Below are positions 22,753-36,256 of a stretch of 64,000 bases of DNA, piece after piece; position 1 is the stretch's first letter; every line of letters begins with the position of its first letter. This DNA is from Gossypium raimondii (Eukaryota > Streptophyta > Magnoliopsida > Malvales > Malvaceae). The stretch covers positions 20,522,001 through 20,586,000 of the forward strand of contig NC_068569.1 of assembly GCF_025698545.1 (NCBI RefSeq), given 5' to 3'. A model generated the notes under the pieces. The model was given only the letters and a program-made list of their open reading frames with translations, did no database searches and was not told the DNA's origin. Both the position numbers and the translations under genes were made by a program.

Positions 22753-23485
22753 GTTGTAAGGCTCTTGGGTCCTCCGACAAGTTTCCAAGCTTCCAAACTG
22801 AAAGTTGTGTTCATGGGAAAGGGACTACTAAATTATTCTGCAGATTTCACAGCCAACTTAACATTCACAATCTCTAATGTCATCAACCTTCATCAGGTAC
22901 GAATTCCATTAGTTTCTATCTTAGGATTTGAACTTTGCACACTCTTTTTATTTATCTAAAAGCATGATGGTGGTATAAACTGTTACATCTTTCATGGAGT
23001 GAGCTATTTGCATTCAGTGCTCAGTTGAAAGGTTGGTATAACAAGGATGATGTGGCTGCTGAGTGGAAGAAAGTGAAAGAGACCACGTTTCTGAACGTGC
23101 ACTGTAATGTAGGCGGTCCGAATCTCTTGCTGCGGAGTTTAGATAACCACATTTTCTCCGAGGAGCTGCCTTTGCTAAGTTTTCCTCCATTGAATCAGGA
23201 AAAGAATAGGACTAAACGATGATTAGGAAATTTAGAAATCGGCTTTGACGTTTTCGACTTGGGAGTCTTAAATTGTCATATTTGTGATCTCAATATGAAC
23301 TTGCTCCTTCATTTAGCCATTTCATAGACAGATTTTCTTTTTCTTTCGGCATGCTGTGTTTTGACAGTGCTAGCGACATTCTCATGGCAATGTTGTGTTG
23401 CAACATAAGCCAGGTACTTAAAGCTGTGCTGCATGGAGATTCAGTCCTTTTCGCAAATCACCTGGAGCTAACGAACGCTGGATGA
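22753..23485 (+). pseudogene. STAY-GREEN-like (SGR/SGRL magnesium-dechelatase family) degenerate copy
   Basis: The family removes Mg from chlorophyll in plastids. Three exon remnants keep the order of the family: 22753-22896 (VVRLLGPPTSFQASKLKVVF, then DFTANLTFTISNVI), 23025-23174 (LKGWYNKDDVAAEWKKVKET, then HVHC-like NVHCNVGG, then HIFSEELPL) and 23414-23485 (VLKAVLHGDSVLFANHLEL). Intron 22897-23024 has GT-AG ends. The donor after ELPL reads CTAAGT where GTAAGT is expected, so splicing to exon 3 is probably lost. Exon 3 then reaches TGA at 23483 where the family continues into a WVYFHS-like stretch. The first exon with the plastid transit peptide and the C-terminus are not found, and the segment before SADFTANL lacks the usual RTYTLTH. 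It is closer to SGRL than to SGR1, from memory. Confidence 0.8.
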
Positions 23486-24230
23486 TTAAGCTCGATTATT
23501 GAACCAAGGTCTTCTTTTTTTTAATCTCAGATATCGTAGCATTATTTGAAACAACATTATTGGAAAGTACCCTTGTTTATGTTCAACCAAGTTAACTGCA
23601 GAAAGTTCCTCTCTCTAACAGCAAAGTGCGGAAGAAGTTCAAAATCCATCTTTCAAGCACTGTTGACCTTCCTTCTTTAATCCGTGACTCGAAACAAGGG
23701 GTCCATTTCATTAAAGGATTTTTCTTCCGGTTCTGCTTGTGATTGATTGATTAAGAAATGTAAATGCATATTTTCTTATTCAACTGAGCCCATTTCCTTC
23801 ACTCACTAACTAATTGGCTATTTTCTTTGCTCCTCTGTAAATCAACAGTAAAGCTATTATCAGATAACTTCGTCTGGACCGGACCATGGACACATCTGCT
23901 GTGGAATCTAAAATAATTTAGCAGTAATAAAATGACAAGATGCGCATCAATTTGAAAGTATGAAAATCAAGTGCTTGCTTGCATCAAAATATATGCAAGA
24001 TCAAACTGAAGAAATGATACACCCAGTATTAATATATGCAAAATACATTGAATATATCCAATAAGCAGTTTCTCACAAACTAAACCAATAACAGCATAGA
24101 AAAAGCTTAAGCAATGTATAAACCCGTGTTTATTTAATAACATGAGACCTCACAACCTACTACAAAAACTGATAATCTATAACTGCTCACAAGCTGTACC
24201 ATCTGGAACCAAACTGACTACTGGAGATGA
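23486..24230. other. Spacer; contains the 3' UTR of the TOM1-like gene
   Basis: No open frame of note. The right end should hold the 3' UTR of the minus-strand gene that stops at 24231. Confidence 0.4.
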
Positions 24231-27200
24231 TCAAAATGACCTGTTATTGGGTTTGGATGATGAAGATGACTTGGCTTTGGCAAAATCAACCAGGTCTTTG
24301 AAGAGAGCATCTTCTGGTTTTTCTTGTTTGGTTGGGGTCGTTGAGTTAAGGGAAAGATTTTGAGTTTGTCCAACCAAGCCATCATAAGAGGAACCTGATC
24401 CGTTACTGGAGTTAGAAGAACCGCCAGGATAATCATGTTGTTCAAAGAACTGCTGTCTCTGATTAAACTTCGAAGGCGGTGGTGGAAGGTTTCCTGCAGC
24501 ATTGTCCCAGGGTGCTGGCGGCAGCAACTCAGAATCAGCAGATTTGCTCAAGGAAGCCGGTTTGTCGTATATAGGCTGCCCACTGAGCATAGGTGAGGAA
24601 CCAGAGTCACCTGAAGGGTAAGGAGGTGATGATGTGCGAGTGCGAACAGAATGAGCTGCAGGTTCTCTTGTTTCAGGGGAATTCTCAGATTTGTAGGTAT
24701 CACCACTAAGGTAATCAACCATGCCGGCATTTGTAGCAACCGGACTTTTTGACGAGGGTGGAGGAGGAAGAAATGGATCAACTCGCCCAGGCTCACTTTT
24801 AGGCGCTCTCCTGCCCTGTCCTTGAGAATTATCCCTTGATGATCTGTAATAAGCGAATACAGGGGTTCATTAAATTTAGATCAAAAGCGAAAATAGCTAG
24901 GCAAGAAATAAGTAGTCTTTATGCATGTTTAACAAGACGGGATGCATATAGAGAATAAGTAGACAAGACAACTGCTACACTTTCATCCATAAAATCCAGC
25001 TATAACTTCAAGCTTAAGTTCAATTATATAAATAATGGGTTCCTACAATGGAAACAAAAATCCCAATGAAGATCAGGGAATGCAACACATGGACACAAGT
25101 TGGTTAATCGCCCATGGTTCATTTCCATGTGCTAAGTAGATGAATTTACAACTGGTAAAACTTATTTGGGCCTTTCATGGTTTCAAAGTGCAAGGCTAAT
25201 CTGGTGGACTAGAAATATTTACAGCAAAACTAGCAGAAAAATGTTTTAAAGCAAACATAGAAGGGAGTGAGGAAGAATAACACAATGGAGTCACCTATGA
25301 GATAGCTGAGCAAATTCATCTTCCGACTCATCATCCTCATGGTTAATATTAACATATGGCACAACAGGAGTCTCTGCTACTGCTTCAGTCGGAACAGTAT
25401 TTCCTTTCAGAATGTCATCATGCCGGCAAAGAACACGTTGCAAGCTGTCATTTAGTGCTAACCCCTGACATAAAAGTTCCTCATCTCTGAAAAAGAAAAA
25501 TCAATCATCAGCATCATTCTAACAGGAGGAAATCAAATGAAGATACAAGCAGATTCTCACGTGGTACTATTAACAAGAAGCATCACACGCTTTTGGTAAG
25601 AACGGCATTGATCAACAAGTTCAACAATGACTTCTTGCTTCACAGCCTGTATAACATCAAAAACAGTGAAGGAGTAATCATTTGACTTGCATCAGGCTAA
25701 AAATAGTTATTAATTTAATCACCTCGCATGCATTAGGATTGTTCAGTTACAAACTATTATCAGAGAAGAATAAGTAATGAAGTTCAGAAACAGAATGATC
25801 CTACAGACAGACACAAATATCCAGTGTAAAAAAAGAGGTCAGAACATAAATTGATCAGATTATCTAATAATTTCTGCAATAAACAAAGGGAATCCATTTA
25901 AGAGTCTGCAGCAGAGGTGTTACGCATCAACTTAAAACCAATTAGACCCAACTTGAATCTATAGGACCACATGAAAAACCAATACTCAATAGATGTGGTA
26001 TAACACCACTTACACTCCCCAACACATGTAGCTCAACAAGGTCTTACCCGTGGACAACCTCAATGAAGGTCATAAACCTCAAATGGAGTTAGGCAACAAA
26101 ACACACCTGGGCTCCAATACGATGTTAATCCAAAACACTAATTGGCAGGCGAAAGGGTCTAACTTGAATACAAGACCATAGGAACCCTATGCTTAAATAG
26201 ACTTTGGATAACACCACCTAACAAGGGTGTTAGATAACTTGGATTCAATTGAAATTAAGGAATTATTCATCATAATGGAAGGCAGAAAAATAATACGAAG
26301 AACCAAACAGGTACTGTTGCCACAGATTTAAGAAAGCACATTGCACAAAGTGCAACAGCAAAAGAAGATTAATGAAGCTAATCGCATATAAACAGATTAA
26401 AGCATTGCTTGGTAGAGTGGAATGAAAATTGTAAAGATGGAAGATTGAAGGGATAGAAAAATAGAAAACTGGAAAATATAATTTTTCTTTCCATATGTGA
26501 GCTTGATAGGAAAGAGGGAAAATTGGGGGATCTTACTTTTCTTTCTATCTGGTGCTAGGTAGAGTTGAAAAATGGAAGGAAAGAAACTAAAACATTTGAA
26601 AAATGCATAATTTTGAACTAACATACACCTCTCTCTCATTTTCTCTCCTCTCATCATTCAAAATTGGAAGGATTAGTTTTTATGCATTAGGATTAGTTCT
26701 TCACTACCAAGCACACTCCAAATACATTTTCTTTGCACTTTTCCACTCCCTCCTCCCATCCCTCCACTTTTCCACCCAACCAAGCACACCTTAACTTTTA
26801 GAAAAATAACCTTCCCCTGTACTAAAAAAAAAGGTGAAAGCACTATGTTTATCAGCAATCAAACAAGCAGAAAATTAGAACACATAGACCACATGACAAG
26901 CATAATGATCCATTTGAAGGGCAACAATTTTACCTCAGGAGTCTTGGGATCCAATGCACTAAGCATTTCCATTAATATTTCTGCTAGTCCAGAAGCATTT
27001 TGAATCTCCGGCAAGCTGGAAAAACACGAGTTTCAACTTCAATATCTAGAGGCTATGGTAACAGAAACAATGCAAGTTTATGCAGGAAGTTTACACGTCA
27101 GAAGCAAAGGTGGAAGAGAGATGCAGCATAGTAACTTTGCAGTGGATTATTATGGTTTAACCAAGTAGAAAGAGAAAATACACCTTACACTTTATGTCCT

Positions 27201-30200
27201 AAAATTGGAAATATTACCTTTGAAACAAAGATAAGCTGGTCACAACAATCTATCAGAAGTAAAACCTGAAGTGATCTTTTTTATCATCGCAGTGAGTTAA
27301 AATCTAGTAAAATTTCTAACTTCCAATTATCTTGAACAATTTACTTAACAATTAAAGAAGAAAATGTGTTTAAAGAAAGGTTTTCAGAAAATGCCCCGCT
27401 TCAGTTTTAGGGTTATTAAAGAAAATAAATTCAAACATTTCATTTATACATATTTGTAGATTTTATATAAAAAATACATATACTGAAATATTCCAAGGAA
27501 AATGCAATAGAAATTGTGAGATAATAATGCAAATTATAATGATTATTATTTAGCATAATTTACAATATATATCTAACATAAAAGTAAACATGACAATTTT
27601 GCAGACACCCAAAACAAGTCTTCTTCTTTCAATCTAAGGGACTATTCAGTGAAGCAATAGTTCCAAAATCCTCGTCCTGTCAAACATGTTTTAAGTCAAA
27701 GACAGCTATCTAATCCACAACCAGAACATAACAGTTTTAGCACATATAATACCTGAGGCCAGAAGCATCAGACTGTAGAGAGGCCTCAATAGCAGCATCC
27801 TCGTATGTAGAAGCAGGGTGGTGACTTACTGGATGGGTCTGAGGTGGAGTAAATAATGGTACAGTATTCTCTTCTCTAGGAGGAAATTCAACTCCAGCAG
27901 CCTGATAAATACCAAAAAGAAAAAAGAAAAGTTTAAGAAATTATGGATAGATGTGAGTGTGAGTGTTAAGCATAGCAGCCCCTGCAGTCACTAGAACCCT
28001 AGGCAAACAAACTTATTTGGTTCAACTCTAGAGAAAAGATAATCTAGGGAAAATGAAAGGTAAAGGAGAAAAGTACGATCCTCCAGTCTTCCATCACATA
28101 CTAACAAAACTAAACAATAAAAGCAATCGTTTCTCTCAAAACATAATATAGAAGAAATTAAAGTGATGTATTACATGGATCGAAGTGCAGCGACCCTTGA
28201 ACCTAATGCATTCAGGAATAACAAGAACATACTTCATAATATTTATGCTTGGAAAATTAGAAGCTTATGAAGGGGCAACAAAAGAAGGGAGAGGCACATA
28301 GAGGCATGAGAAAACATTTACCTGTAGTTCATTATATGCGGCAAAATATTGAGGATACCTTCCACTAGATCCTCCAAGGGCTTCTTGCCATGTGTCTATC
28401 AAAATAAGTATCTTTTCCCTAACATTCAAGTCAGGCTGCACAGAAATCCAGAAGGAAGAATACAAGTATTAAATTCCAGAAAGGGGGAAAACTAACAAGA
28501 AAAATCAGGTATCAAAAGTCAGGTGAAGATAACTCACCTTCTTCTTTACTATTTTAACCATTTCACGCAAGATATCGCGCTCAACAATCTGCTGAAAAAC
28601 ATGCTCGCCACAATTTTTGCTGAGAGAATCCAATACCTGAACCAAGATATCAGATATATTGTGTCTGTTACCTCTTTATCATCATGCACCACTAAGAGAA
28701 GGGGGGATAGTACCAAGTTAATAGTCACTTGGGAACACATGATTAAGTAAGTTATCAAAAACTAACTTATAAATGTTATTACACCAATAGAGTAGATTTC
28801 AAGTAAAATAATTAAAAGAGATATCTATATGTATGACATATGAACATGGGGAAACATGTAACTCACAAAAAGAGCTAATAGCTGTATTTTTGGATTTTTA
28901 CTGCCCAGCCGCTTCTTGATGATTTTCAACGCATCCTTAGCCTGCCTGCAATAGAAAAATAAAGAATGTCAATCAAATAAGATAGGATTCCACCATGCAT
29001 CAGGCAAAGTAAATAAGAGGCTAGGGAGTTATAACAAGGCAGCAATGAACTACACATAAGCACAGGACAACCATGCAACTTTCATAACAGATGGTGCTCC
29101 GGGGCTATTGAAACCTTGGAACACAAGAATCATACTTCAAACAATCAAATAGATCCTTCTTCTTATTCAAACATTTTCAACTCTTATTCAGACTTCAAAT
29201 CCTTCAATGCTTTTCCTAGTAAAAGAGATAAATACAACCCCAGGGAACTACCCAGTTATACAAAACACATATGAAAGACATTGAAGCCAGATAAAGCGAT
29301 CGCTATATGTTGTACATATACTGATATACATATGTACATGTGTGTATATATGTACATATAATAGAGAAGGGGAGCGTATCCGAGGGAAGAACGATAAGTT
29401 AATAGAGACACATAGACATGTATACCAAACAATATACTTCCAACAGAACTCAAGAGTAGCAAGTCTGTAGCATATGGTATTCTACAATATAATATGGAGT
29501 CAAGTGTACATTCTAACCAGGATATGTCTTCATATCTCGCTCACAGACATTCCAAAATTTTAACTTACACAGTCAAGCTAAAAGGAATCCAAGGGTAGAG
29601 TACAAGCATGCATGTGCATTAAAATTCCTCTTCTTCCTTTGTCAAAGTCACAAAAATCTCTCTTTCACCCCTTACTCATGGCATATAAATCTTGCATAAA
29701 ATTTCTCTCTACTCTTACAAGACCCACAGGATGCCATACTTGAAAGATCCAAAATTCTTTCCCTTCCACCTTCCCTCCCTTCAACACTCTCTCGGAAAAA
29801 TCAAGTCAAGACAACTTGCCATTAGCATTATCAGGCCAAGCTCCTCTTGATCAAAGTTGGAAAGCTTAGCTCTTATCTACATCAATGGCAGAGCAAATCA
29901 AGATAACCAAGCAATCTCCCTCCAAGCTCTGCCTCTTTCCTTATTGGAGAACATCTGAACTACATTGAAGTGTCCCGCAAAAGTTCATCGCAATCTCTTC
30001 TGATGATATATTATACTAGGCAAAGATGGATGGCATAAAAAATTTGGCCTAAAATAATTTAAATAGTGATTACAATAATCTTGGCAAACAAGGATTGCAA
30101 GTTCAAAAATCATTAAAGTATCCGCATTGCAGAATTCATACCACAGTTCGCATAGGTAGAAGTACTTCTGCTTCCAAGTAAACCAAACAAAAATTCGAAA

Positions 30201-30406
30201 ATAACAATTATAGGTACCAGAATGCATCATATAACAGAAATTATGAAAGAAGATAAAAAAAAACGCCGCCAAACATAGAAATAAAAGGAATGATACCCTG
30301 GGTCCATGTTTATAATGTCACATAGCTCAATGTTTAGAGCCCAATCCGGACCAATCAACATATCATTGGTTGCCCTCTCAGCACATGCTGCCGCGGTATG
30401 AGCCAT
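24231..30406 (-). CDS. TOL3: TOM1-like protein (VHS and GAT domains), ESCRT-0-like ubiquitin receptor
   Basis: TOL proteins bind ubiquitylated membrane cargo and pass it to ESCRT for vacuolar sorting. Coding exons: 30406-30297, 28945-28867, 28636-28538, 28435-28322, 27901-27753, 27015-26934, 25646-25561, 25486-25295 and 24843-24231. All have GT/AG ends; the sum is 1524 nt, or 507 aa. The VHS domain fills exons 1-4 (about residues 1-134; starts [19 protein letters not shown], includes [36 protein letters not shown] and [12 protein letters not shown]). The GAT domain is about residues 183-270 ([20 protein letters not shown], then [17 protein letters not shown]). An acidic patch [17 protein letters not shown] follows, then a Pro/Ser-rich tail ([13 protein letters not shown]; ending PNNRSF). 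No lesion is seen. The symbol follows the length and order of TOL3; TOL4 is a close alternative. Confidence 0.93.
25905..26260. repeat. Possible LTR-like repeat fragment in a TOM1-like intron
   Basis: On the minus strand the segment contains GGGGAGTGTAAGTGGTGTTA and a block of non-AT-rich sequence unlike the surrounding intron. This reminds me of the GTGTTATCCCACATC-type ends of small plant LTRs. No boundaries found. Confidence 0.3.
26400..26790. mobile_element. MITE (PIF/Harbinger-like) in a TOM1-like intron
   Basis: Imperfect terminal inverted repeats: left GCATTGCTTGGTAGAGTGG, right (reverse complement) GGTGTGCTTGGTTGGGTGG, about 14 of 19 matching. TTA is present on both sides (26397-26399 and 26791-26793). 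No coding capacity, and it sits wholly within the intron between exons 6 and 7. Confidence 0.6.
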
Positions 30407-31060
30407 CTTATCTGCCTCTCTCGTGAAGTAACAAATCCCAGTTTATTGTATAAGCACAGCCTACAAAAAAGTCAATCACAAAACCATTCAATATCATGAA
30501 TATGAAAATTAAAATTACGAGTTTAACAAAATGAACAGCAGATCAGACGCATTTCTAGGTAAACGCTCATCAAAATCAGCTCTAGACGATGGTCATCAAT
30601 AAACCCAATTTTGCAATTAAAAGAAACTATAGCTAACTCTCTCTAAGAATAATAACAGTCCGTATAGAACTGTTTTTTTCTTAAAAGTAGATAAAAAGGA
30701 TACCAAGAATTGAATCCCCAAATTATCCATATATCCTTAAAAGCCACAAATCATAGAAAAACCCAGGACAGTAATAAAAAAACCCAGAAAGGAAATCAAC
30801 AAATTTGATAGTCGTTGCAATAAAATAGTAAGCTTGAATAACATTACCTGACCCCAAGTGATCAAACCAATAAAACCCACTTCACCCCCAAAAGAAATTG
30901 AATAACAAAGAAATCCTTGACGGGTATGGATTGAGGTTTTTGCCTGACTAAACCGACCAAGAAGAAGAAGGAAGAGAGAGAGAGAAATTGGGCTTATAGT
31001 AAGCTCAAACTTGTCTGCGTTTTCCGTGGGACGTTGTTGAAGACCTTTCTGCTTTTAATT
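30407..31060 (-). promoter_or_regulatory. 5' UTR, leader intron and promoter of the TOM1-like gene
   Basis: The acceptor TTTTTTGTAG ends at 30461 and the donor GGGGTCAG|GTAATG is at 30847-30848, giving a leader intron 30847-30461 upstream of the ATG at 30406. The first exon (about 30848-30990) begins, on the minus strand, near a pyrimidine tract of CTCTCTCTCTTCC and CTTCTTCTTC type (30958-30990), typical of plant core promoters. Confidence 0.6.
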
Positions 31061-34000
31061 TTGTTTTGATAAATTTTCTTTGCTTTTTTTTTCTTTTTTC
31101 AATTTTGGCTTTGCGTCAGGCACTGGGTAGTCTCTATATGTTGGAATCAAATTGGACTTGTTCTCTTTTTCTTTACTTTAGGGTTTTTTTTTTTAATTTC
31201 AAATTTGTGGAAAGAAGTAAAAAAGAAAAGAAGAAGGAGACAGTTTCAATGGTTTTTTTAAGTTAAAACCTAAAAAGGATTCCTTGTGACAGGCTGTGAT
31301 GATGGTTTGGGTGACCAAACCATATGGTTAAATCAAACATATTCCAAGTTTTATGAGAAGAATATCTTATTTGGGTCAACAATTATGAAAAATCAATTAG
31401 TTTTGTTTCCCAACAAAATAAATAAATCTAAATATTTCCTATTTTGACTTTTATCTAGGAAATTTCTAGAATCAAAGGCGTGTACAGGTTGGAGAAATTA
31501 ATAACTCCTTTTTTTAATATATATTATTATTTGATTGGGCATAATTGGAGAGAAGTCAAGCCAACCCAAAATGTTATATTTCGTCCAACTTTCCCATCTT
31601 CTTTTTCTTTTGCAGTTTGCACCACATTCTTTATTTCCATGTCATCATTAGAAAATAAAATTTTAATTACAAAATGAACTTCATATGTTTATTGCATTTC
31701 GGAATTTCGTTGCTTAAAATCCAGGGTATTCAAAGGCAATTAATTCTAAATTCCTGGTTGTTCAAAAAAGTAGTGGGAAAATGTAGAGTGTTCATACAAT
31801 AACCTTGTTTTGTTATCATCCAATGACTTTTCTATCTCTATCCAAAGATTTTTAATCCACATCATGACCCCAAGCTACAAAATCAGTAACACACAAAGCA
31901 GTTTTACTTGATTTTGTTTTTTCAAATTAAAAATTTAATTTAATATTTAAGAATGTTTGGATTAAATTATTAAGAATCAATATATGAGTTTGGTAAAAAA
32001 ATTTAAGCTCATTTCAAACATAGGCTAGACTTAACGTTAGAGATTGACCCGATTAAGCGAGGCAGAAGAAATTGAGAAATTGAACACACAAATTTAACAT
32101 GGAAAAACTCCTCCAAAGAGGATAAAAAACCACGGGCAAAGATAATTTTACTATAATGGCAAAAGAAACGAAGAGTTCAAAAAAAGATGGAGATAAAAAC
32201 TAAACCCCGAAAATAAAGAACCCTCAAAACGTAAATACAAAATTCTCTAAATGCGTTATGAGTTCTAATATCTAATGGGTGTATTTTCTAAGGTTGTAAA
32301 AGAGTCTATTTATAGGCTAACTTCATATGTCAAATGATAATAAAATAATCTAAACTAATCAGTGTTTGATTAAAACAAATAAATAGAGTTTAACTAAAAG
32401 ATTATTTCTCAAATTTAACTGAAATAGGAGTTATATTTAACACTTAGAGATCAAACATTCAATGTATGAGTTTGCCTTGTTTTTTATATTGTAAGATAGT
32501 ATTTTATATTATGTAAAAATTAAATCCATAATAAGATATAATACTACAATGTAAAAAATAAAACGTTGCTTATATTTTACCAATTAATAAAAGAAAAGAT
32601 ATAAAATTATTGAACATTAAATTAAAGACAGTATAATTTTTATAATAAAAAATACAGGTGAGCCTTAAATAAGATTGATTTAATTTTACAATAAGTAAAA
32701 TTAGACCAGTTTTGAGGTTATATTTTAGAATTCAACCTAAGCAGATATAGATTATACATAATGATCTAACCCAAATCTATTTTAACTTTTAACTCATGAG
32801 CGTTTCTCTTTCCATGTAACAAAATGCATCAGCTTTATCATGGGGAGCATAGCATAAAACATTCATTCCTGCTCAACATTGTGGTTGAATCTAGCTTTCA
32901 AAATAATATTTTGGTTACAATTTACTATAAGCTAAGAGGGTTTAGAGAATAAAAGAAAACGTTTGGTGATTTTGCAAATATAAAGTAGCGAATTCAAGTT
33001 TGAAGTATTTGAGTGAAATGAAAGCTTACAAGGGGTAAGAAATAGAATTGTTAATTCTAAGCATGTGTTGTTAATGTAAGACAACGTGGGTTTGAATGCG
33101 CTGAAGTGCATCATTTTTTAATTTAAAGATTAAGGAGGAATTATAAGTAATTCTAAGCATTATATCAAAAAATAAAGATTAAGAATTATGATATTATACT
33201 CATATAAAAAGAAATAAATCAAAAACTAAAAAAGATTTGTTGAAGCAAAATGTGGTAAAGAAGGCTACAAATGGTTTACAAAAAGGAGTTGAAAATTATT
33301 AGGTGAAGTTCGAAGGGAGAATCTAGTGACATTTAGGAAGAATTTAGGTAGGGGACTTTGTGGTAGATTTTTCTATACAAATATGTATGGAACAAGATTG
33401 TAAGTTCGTTTAAGTTATAGATTTGGCCTAAGGTTTTAGATGAATGAAAAAAAAATTGGAATTTGACACAACCTAAAATGTAAACAAATCCAAGTGAGAT
33501 TTATAAATTAAAAATAACAATTAAAATAAATAATTAAAATGAAAAAAACAGTTAAATAAATTAAAGATCTGAACAATTAAACAAAACAAGATAGAATAAA
33601 GAAGAAAATAGAGAAGATAGATAAAAAAGATGGAGAGTGATGTGTAGAAGTCTTAAAAGACTTGAAAACCAGATGAATCTATAACCCTTTTCGAACGGCT
33701 CTAATTTTCCTTTCAATAAAGAAAACTTGGTAAGAAAAACTTAAAAATAATCTCACAATTTGAAAAGATTGTTAAAACTCTTATAAAAGAAAACTCAAAG
33801 AGAAATTCTTAAAAAGAAAACTCAAAAATAATTTTATTAACTCAAAATAAATAATAAACAAATTGATTGAATTGTGTATAGACTTTTATATAGGCTAGTT
33901 AAATACATCTAAATAAAACTCCCAAGTATCTTGAAAGTCTAGTTAATCTAAACAACAAGTAGTTTTAAACTAAACATTTTTGTTGACATAAAGCTCCTAG

Positions 34001-35430
34001 ATAACTTAAAATACTAAAAAGTTATCTAAAATTCGAAATAAATAAATAATAAAATAATAAAATTCGAACCCAATCTGATTTAAACTCGAATAAAAGGTCT
34101 GAAGCTCATAAATTTAGTAATAATCCCATTCAAAAATTCTGCTCGAGCAATATTCACTAAAACGGTCATAACTTGAGTTTAATTTTACAATTTTTGTGCA
34201 AGCACATCTTCCTTAATGGAGTGATTAATTTGAGGACAGTTGGTGAAATATGCAAAGTATAACAAAATGCAAGGACTTGGTAAGTTTTTATTCATATTTT
34301 TGTGCAAAATTTGGGTAGTTTGTATGAAATGGATGGGAGTTTCTTATACGGACATTGCCGTTGCATTTACGTTTTGAGTTGATAGGTTGAGATTTTCTTC
34401 AAATGATGTTTTGCTGGGAAAAAAAAAAGTGTGACATAAAGATGGTAATGTCTTCTATTTACATTCAATTGTTGGTGGCCTATCGAGCATGTGAAAGCTT
34501 GACGTTCGCATGGTTCATATTCAGACCCAAAGAGCGCATAAATCCAATCAAGGCCCAATATTAAGTAGCGGAGTCTCGTAACGTAGCCATCAATTGAAAC
34601 CCAAAGATGTCCTCCGAAAGGCAAAGAGTAAGAAGCTGATGACCCAATGATAAATTTAGCAACATTTTGGAAAAGAATAGGGTATATAGTTTATGAGTGT
34701 TATATATATATATGGGTACTCGATTTTTACAATTATTTTCAATATCTTACATGTAATTAATAAAAAATATATTTTTAATATCTGAAAGTAATAATATCAA
34801 ATTTTAGTTTTTAAATTTGAGTTTCGAATTACTTAGATAAAAGTTCATAATTAACTAATAATAATAGGAATTTACTTTCATCGAATCAATACCAAAACTC
34901 GAAAAAGAATATCAATCATTAATCTATATTTAACAAATTAAATAAATTAATATTAACAATTAACTTATATCAAATTAACCCTAAAACCCGAATTAAACAT
35001 TAACAAATTAACATTATTATCTTTGGCTACTAAAATGCATAACTTTTTCAAATATATGTATCACATTGAACCAAAAAATCTAAGTACCATATTAGAGAAA
35101 AAGTGTCAAAACATGATATATGGTATATTAAGTGGAAAATCATTCCATACGCAGCTTGTGGAGTTTTTTAGATTCCACAACCGGGTTGAAGGTATAACAA
35201 GTGTCTTATGGAATATAGCAAACAATAAACATTTTTAATTATATAATTAGATGGGGCACTTGCCATATTTTCAACCATGTTAGTGGAGTATAAAAACTCC
35301 ATAAGTTATGTATCAAATAATTACCCACATATATAAGCTTATATATGGGTAATTATTCATACAATGATAGTCAATTTTTTAATTTCACAAACAGAGTTGT
35401 TCTATTTATTTAGTTTTTATCATTTTAAAT
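31061..35430. other. Gene-free AT-rich region with repeat scraps
   Basis: No supported gene. About 32040-32330 (TGGAAAAACTCCTCCAAAGA, later a TCTATTTATAGGC TATA-like site) looks like part of an old non-coding LTR-type repeat. About 33460-33960 has a similar tone, with TTTTATATAGGCTAG. The segment 34367-34624 has an open frame on the minus strand (DGYVTRLRYLILGLDWIYAL) that I do not recognise and would not call a gene. Confidence 0.35.
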
Positions 35431-35439
35431 ATCAATTAA

Positions 35440-36240
35440 TAAAACATTAGTTGTGTGGTAAATTAAAAGTTTTACTAATGCAATTGAGGTGGGTTTAAAT
35501 CCTACCGTTTTCATAATTTTATTGATTTTCAAAATAAAAACTAAGGTATCCTCGAATAATATAATTTATTTTATTACGAATAGTATTTCCGTAATTTACT
35601 TTTAACCGGGCACCAAATCATTCAAGAGCTTAAATAATTGTAAGTATAGATATACAATTGATGGAGGTAATAAAATGTATAGTAAAATTAAAATATACAA
35701 AAATATGTAAATGTTTTACTAATGTAATTAATTGAATGTGAGTTTAAATTTCACTGGTTTCATATTTTTATTGATTTTTTTAAAATAAAAGATTAAAGTA
35801 CCCTCAAATAATATAACTTATATTTTATTACGAACAAGTATTTCTATATTTTTCATAACCGAGTTGGTGTCTGGTTGACTCATGAGACTAACTCGATCGA
35901 GAGATTAATAATAGTAAGTATAAATATACAATTAAAGGATATGATAAAGTGTGTAGTAAAATTAAAATGTATAAAAATGTCAAATTGAAGCTTTAGTAGA
36001 GTGGTAAATTAAAATTTTTACTAATGTCATTTATTGATGTGGATTCAAATCTCACTATTTTCACATTTTATTAGTTTTTAAAAAAGACTAAAATACCCTT
36101 GAATAATATAACTTATTTTATTGTGAAAGGAATTTCTATAATTTCCATAATCAAATTGGTGCTCGATTGACTCATGACACCAACTCAGTTATAAGCTTAA
36201 ATAATAGTATAGATAAAATAATTATAATAATTTTATTAAT
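35440..36240 (+). repeat. Three tandem diverged units with tRNA-like box A/box B
   Basis: Three copies of a 250-300 bp unit. Each has GTGGTAAATT..TTTTACTAATG, then a GGNTTNAAATC B-box-like motif (near 35489, 35738 and 36038), then ATTTTATTGATTTT, CCTCGAATAATATAA and a closing segment TAATAGTAAGTATA. In copies 1 and 3 an A-box-like TAGTTGTGTGGTAAA / TAGTAGAGTGGTAAA precedes the B box by about 45 bp. This arrangement fits a tRNA-derived SINE or a pol III-like module. The middle copy lacks a good A box. Confidence 0.5.
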
Positions 36241-36256
36241 TATGTTATCATTATTA

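Noticed and set aside
34367..34624. 85-codon minus-strand open frame
   Set aside because: No recognised family and no splice or codon context. Left as spacer.
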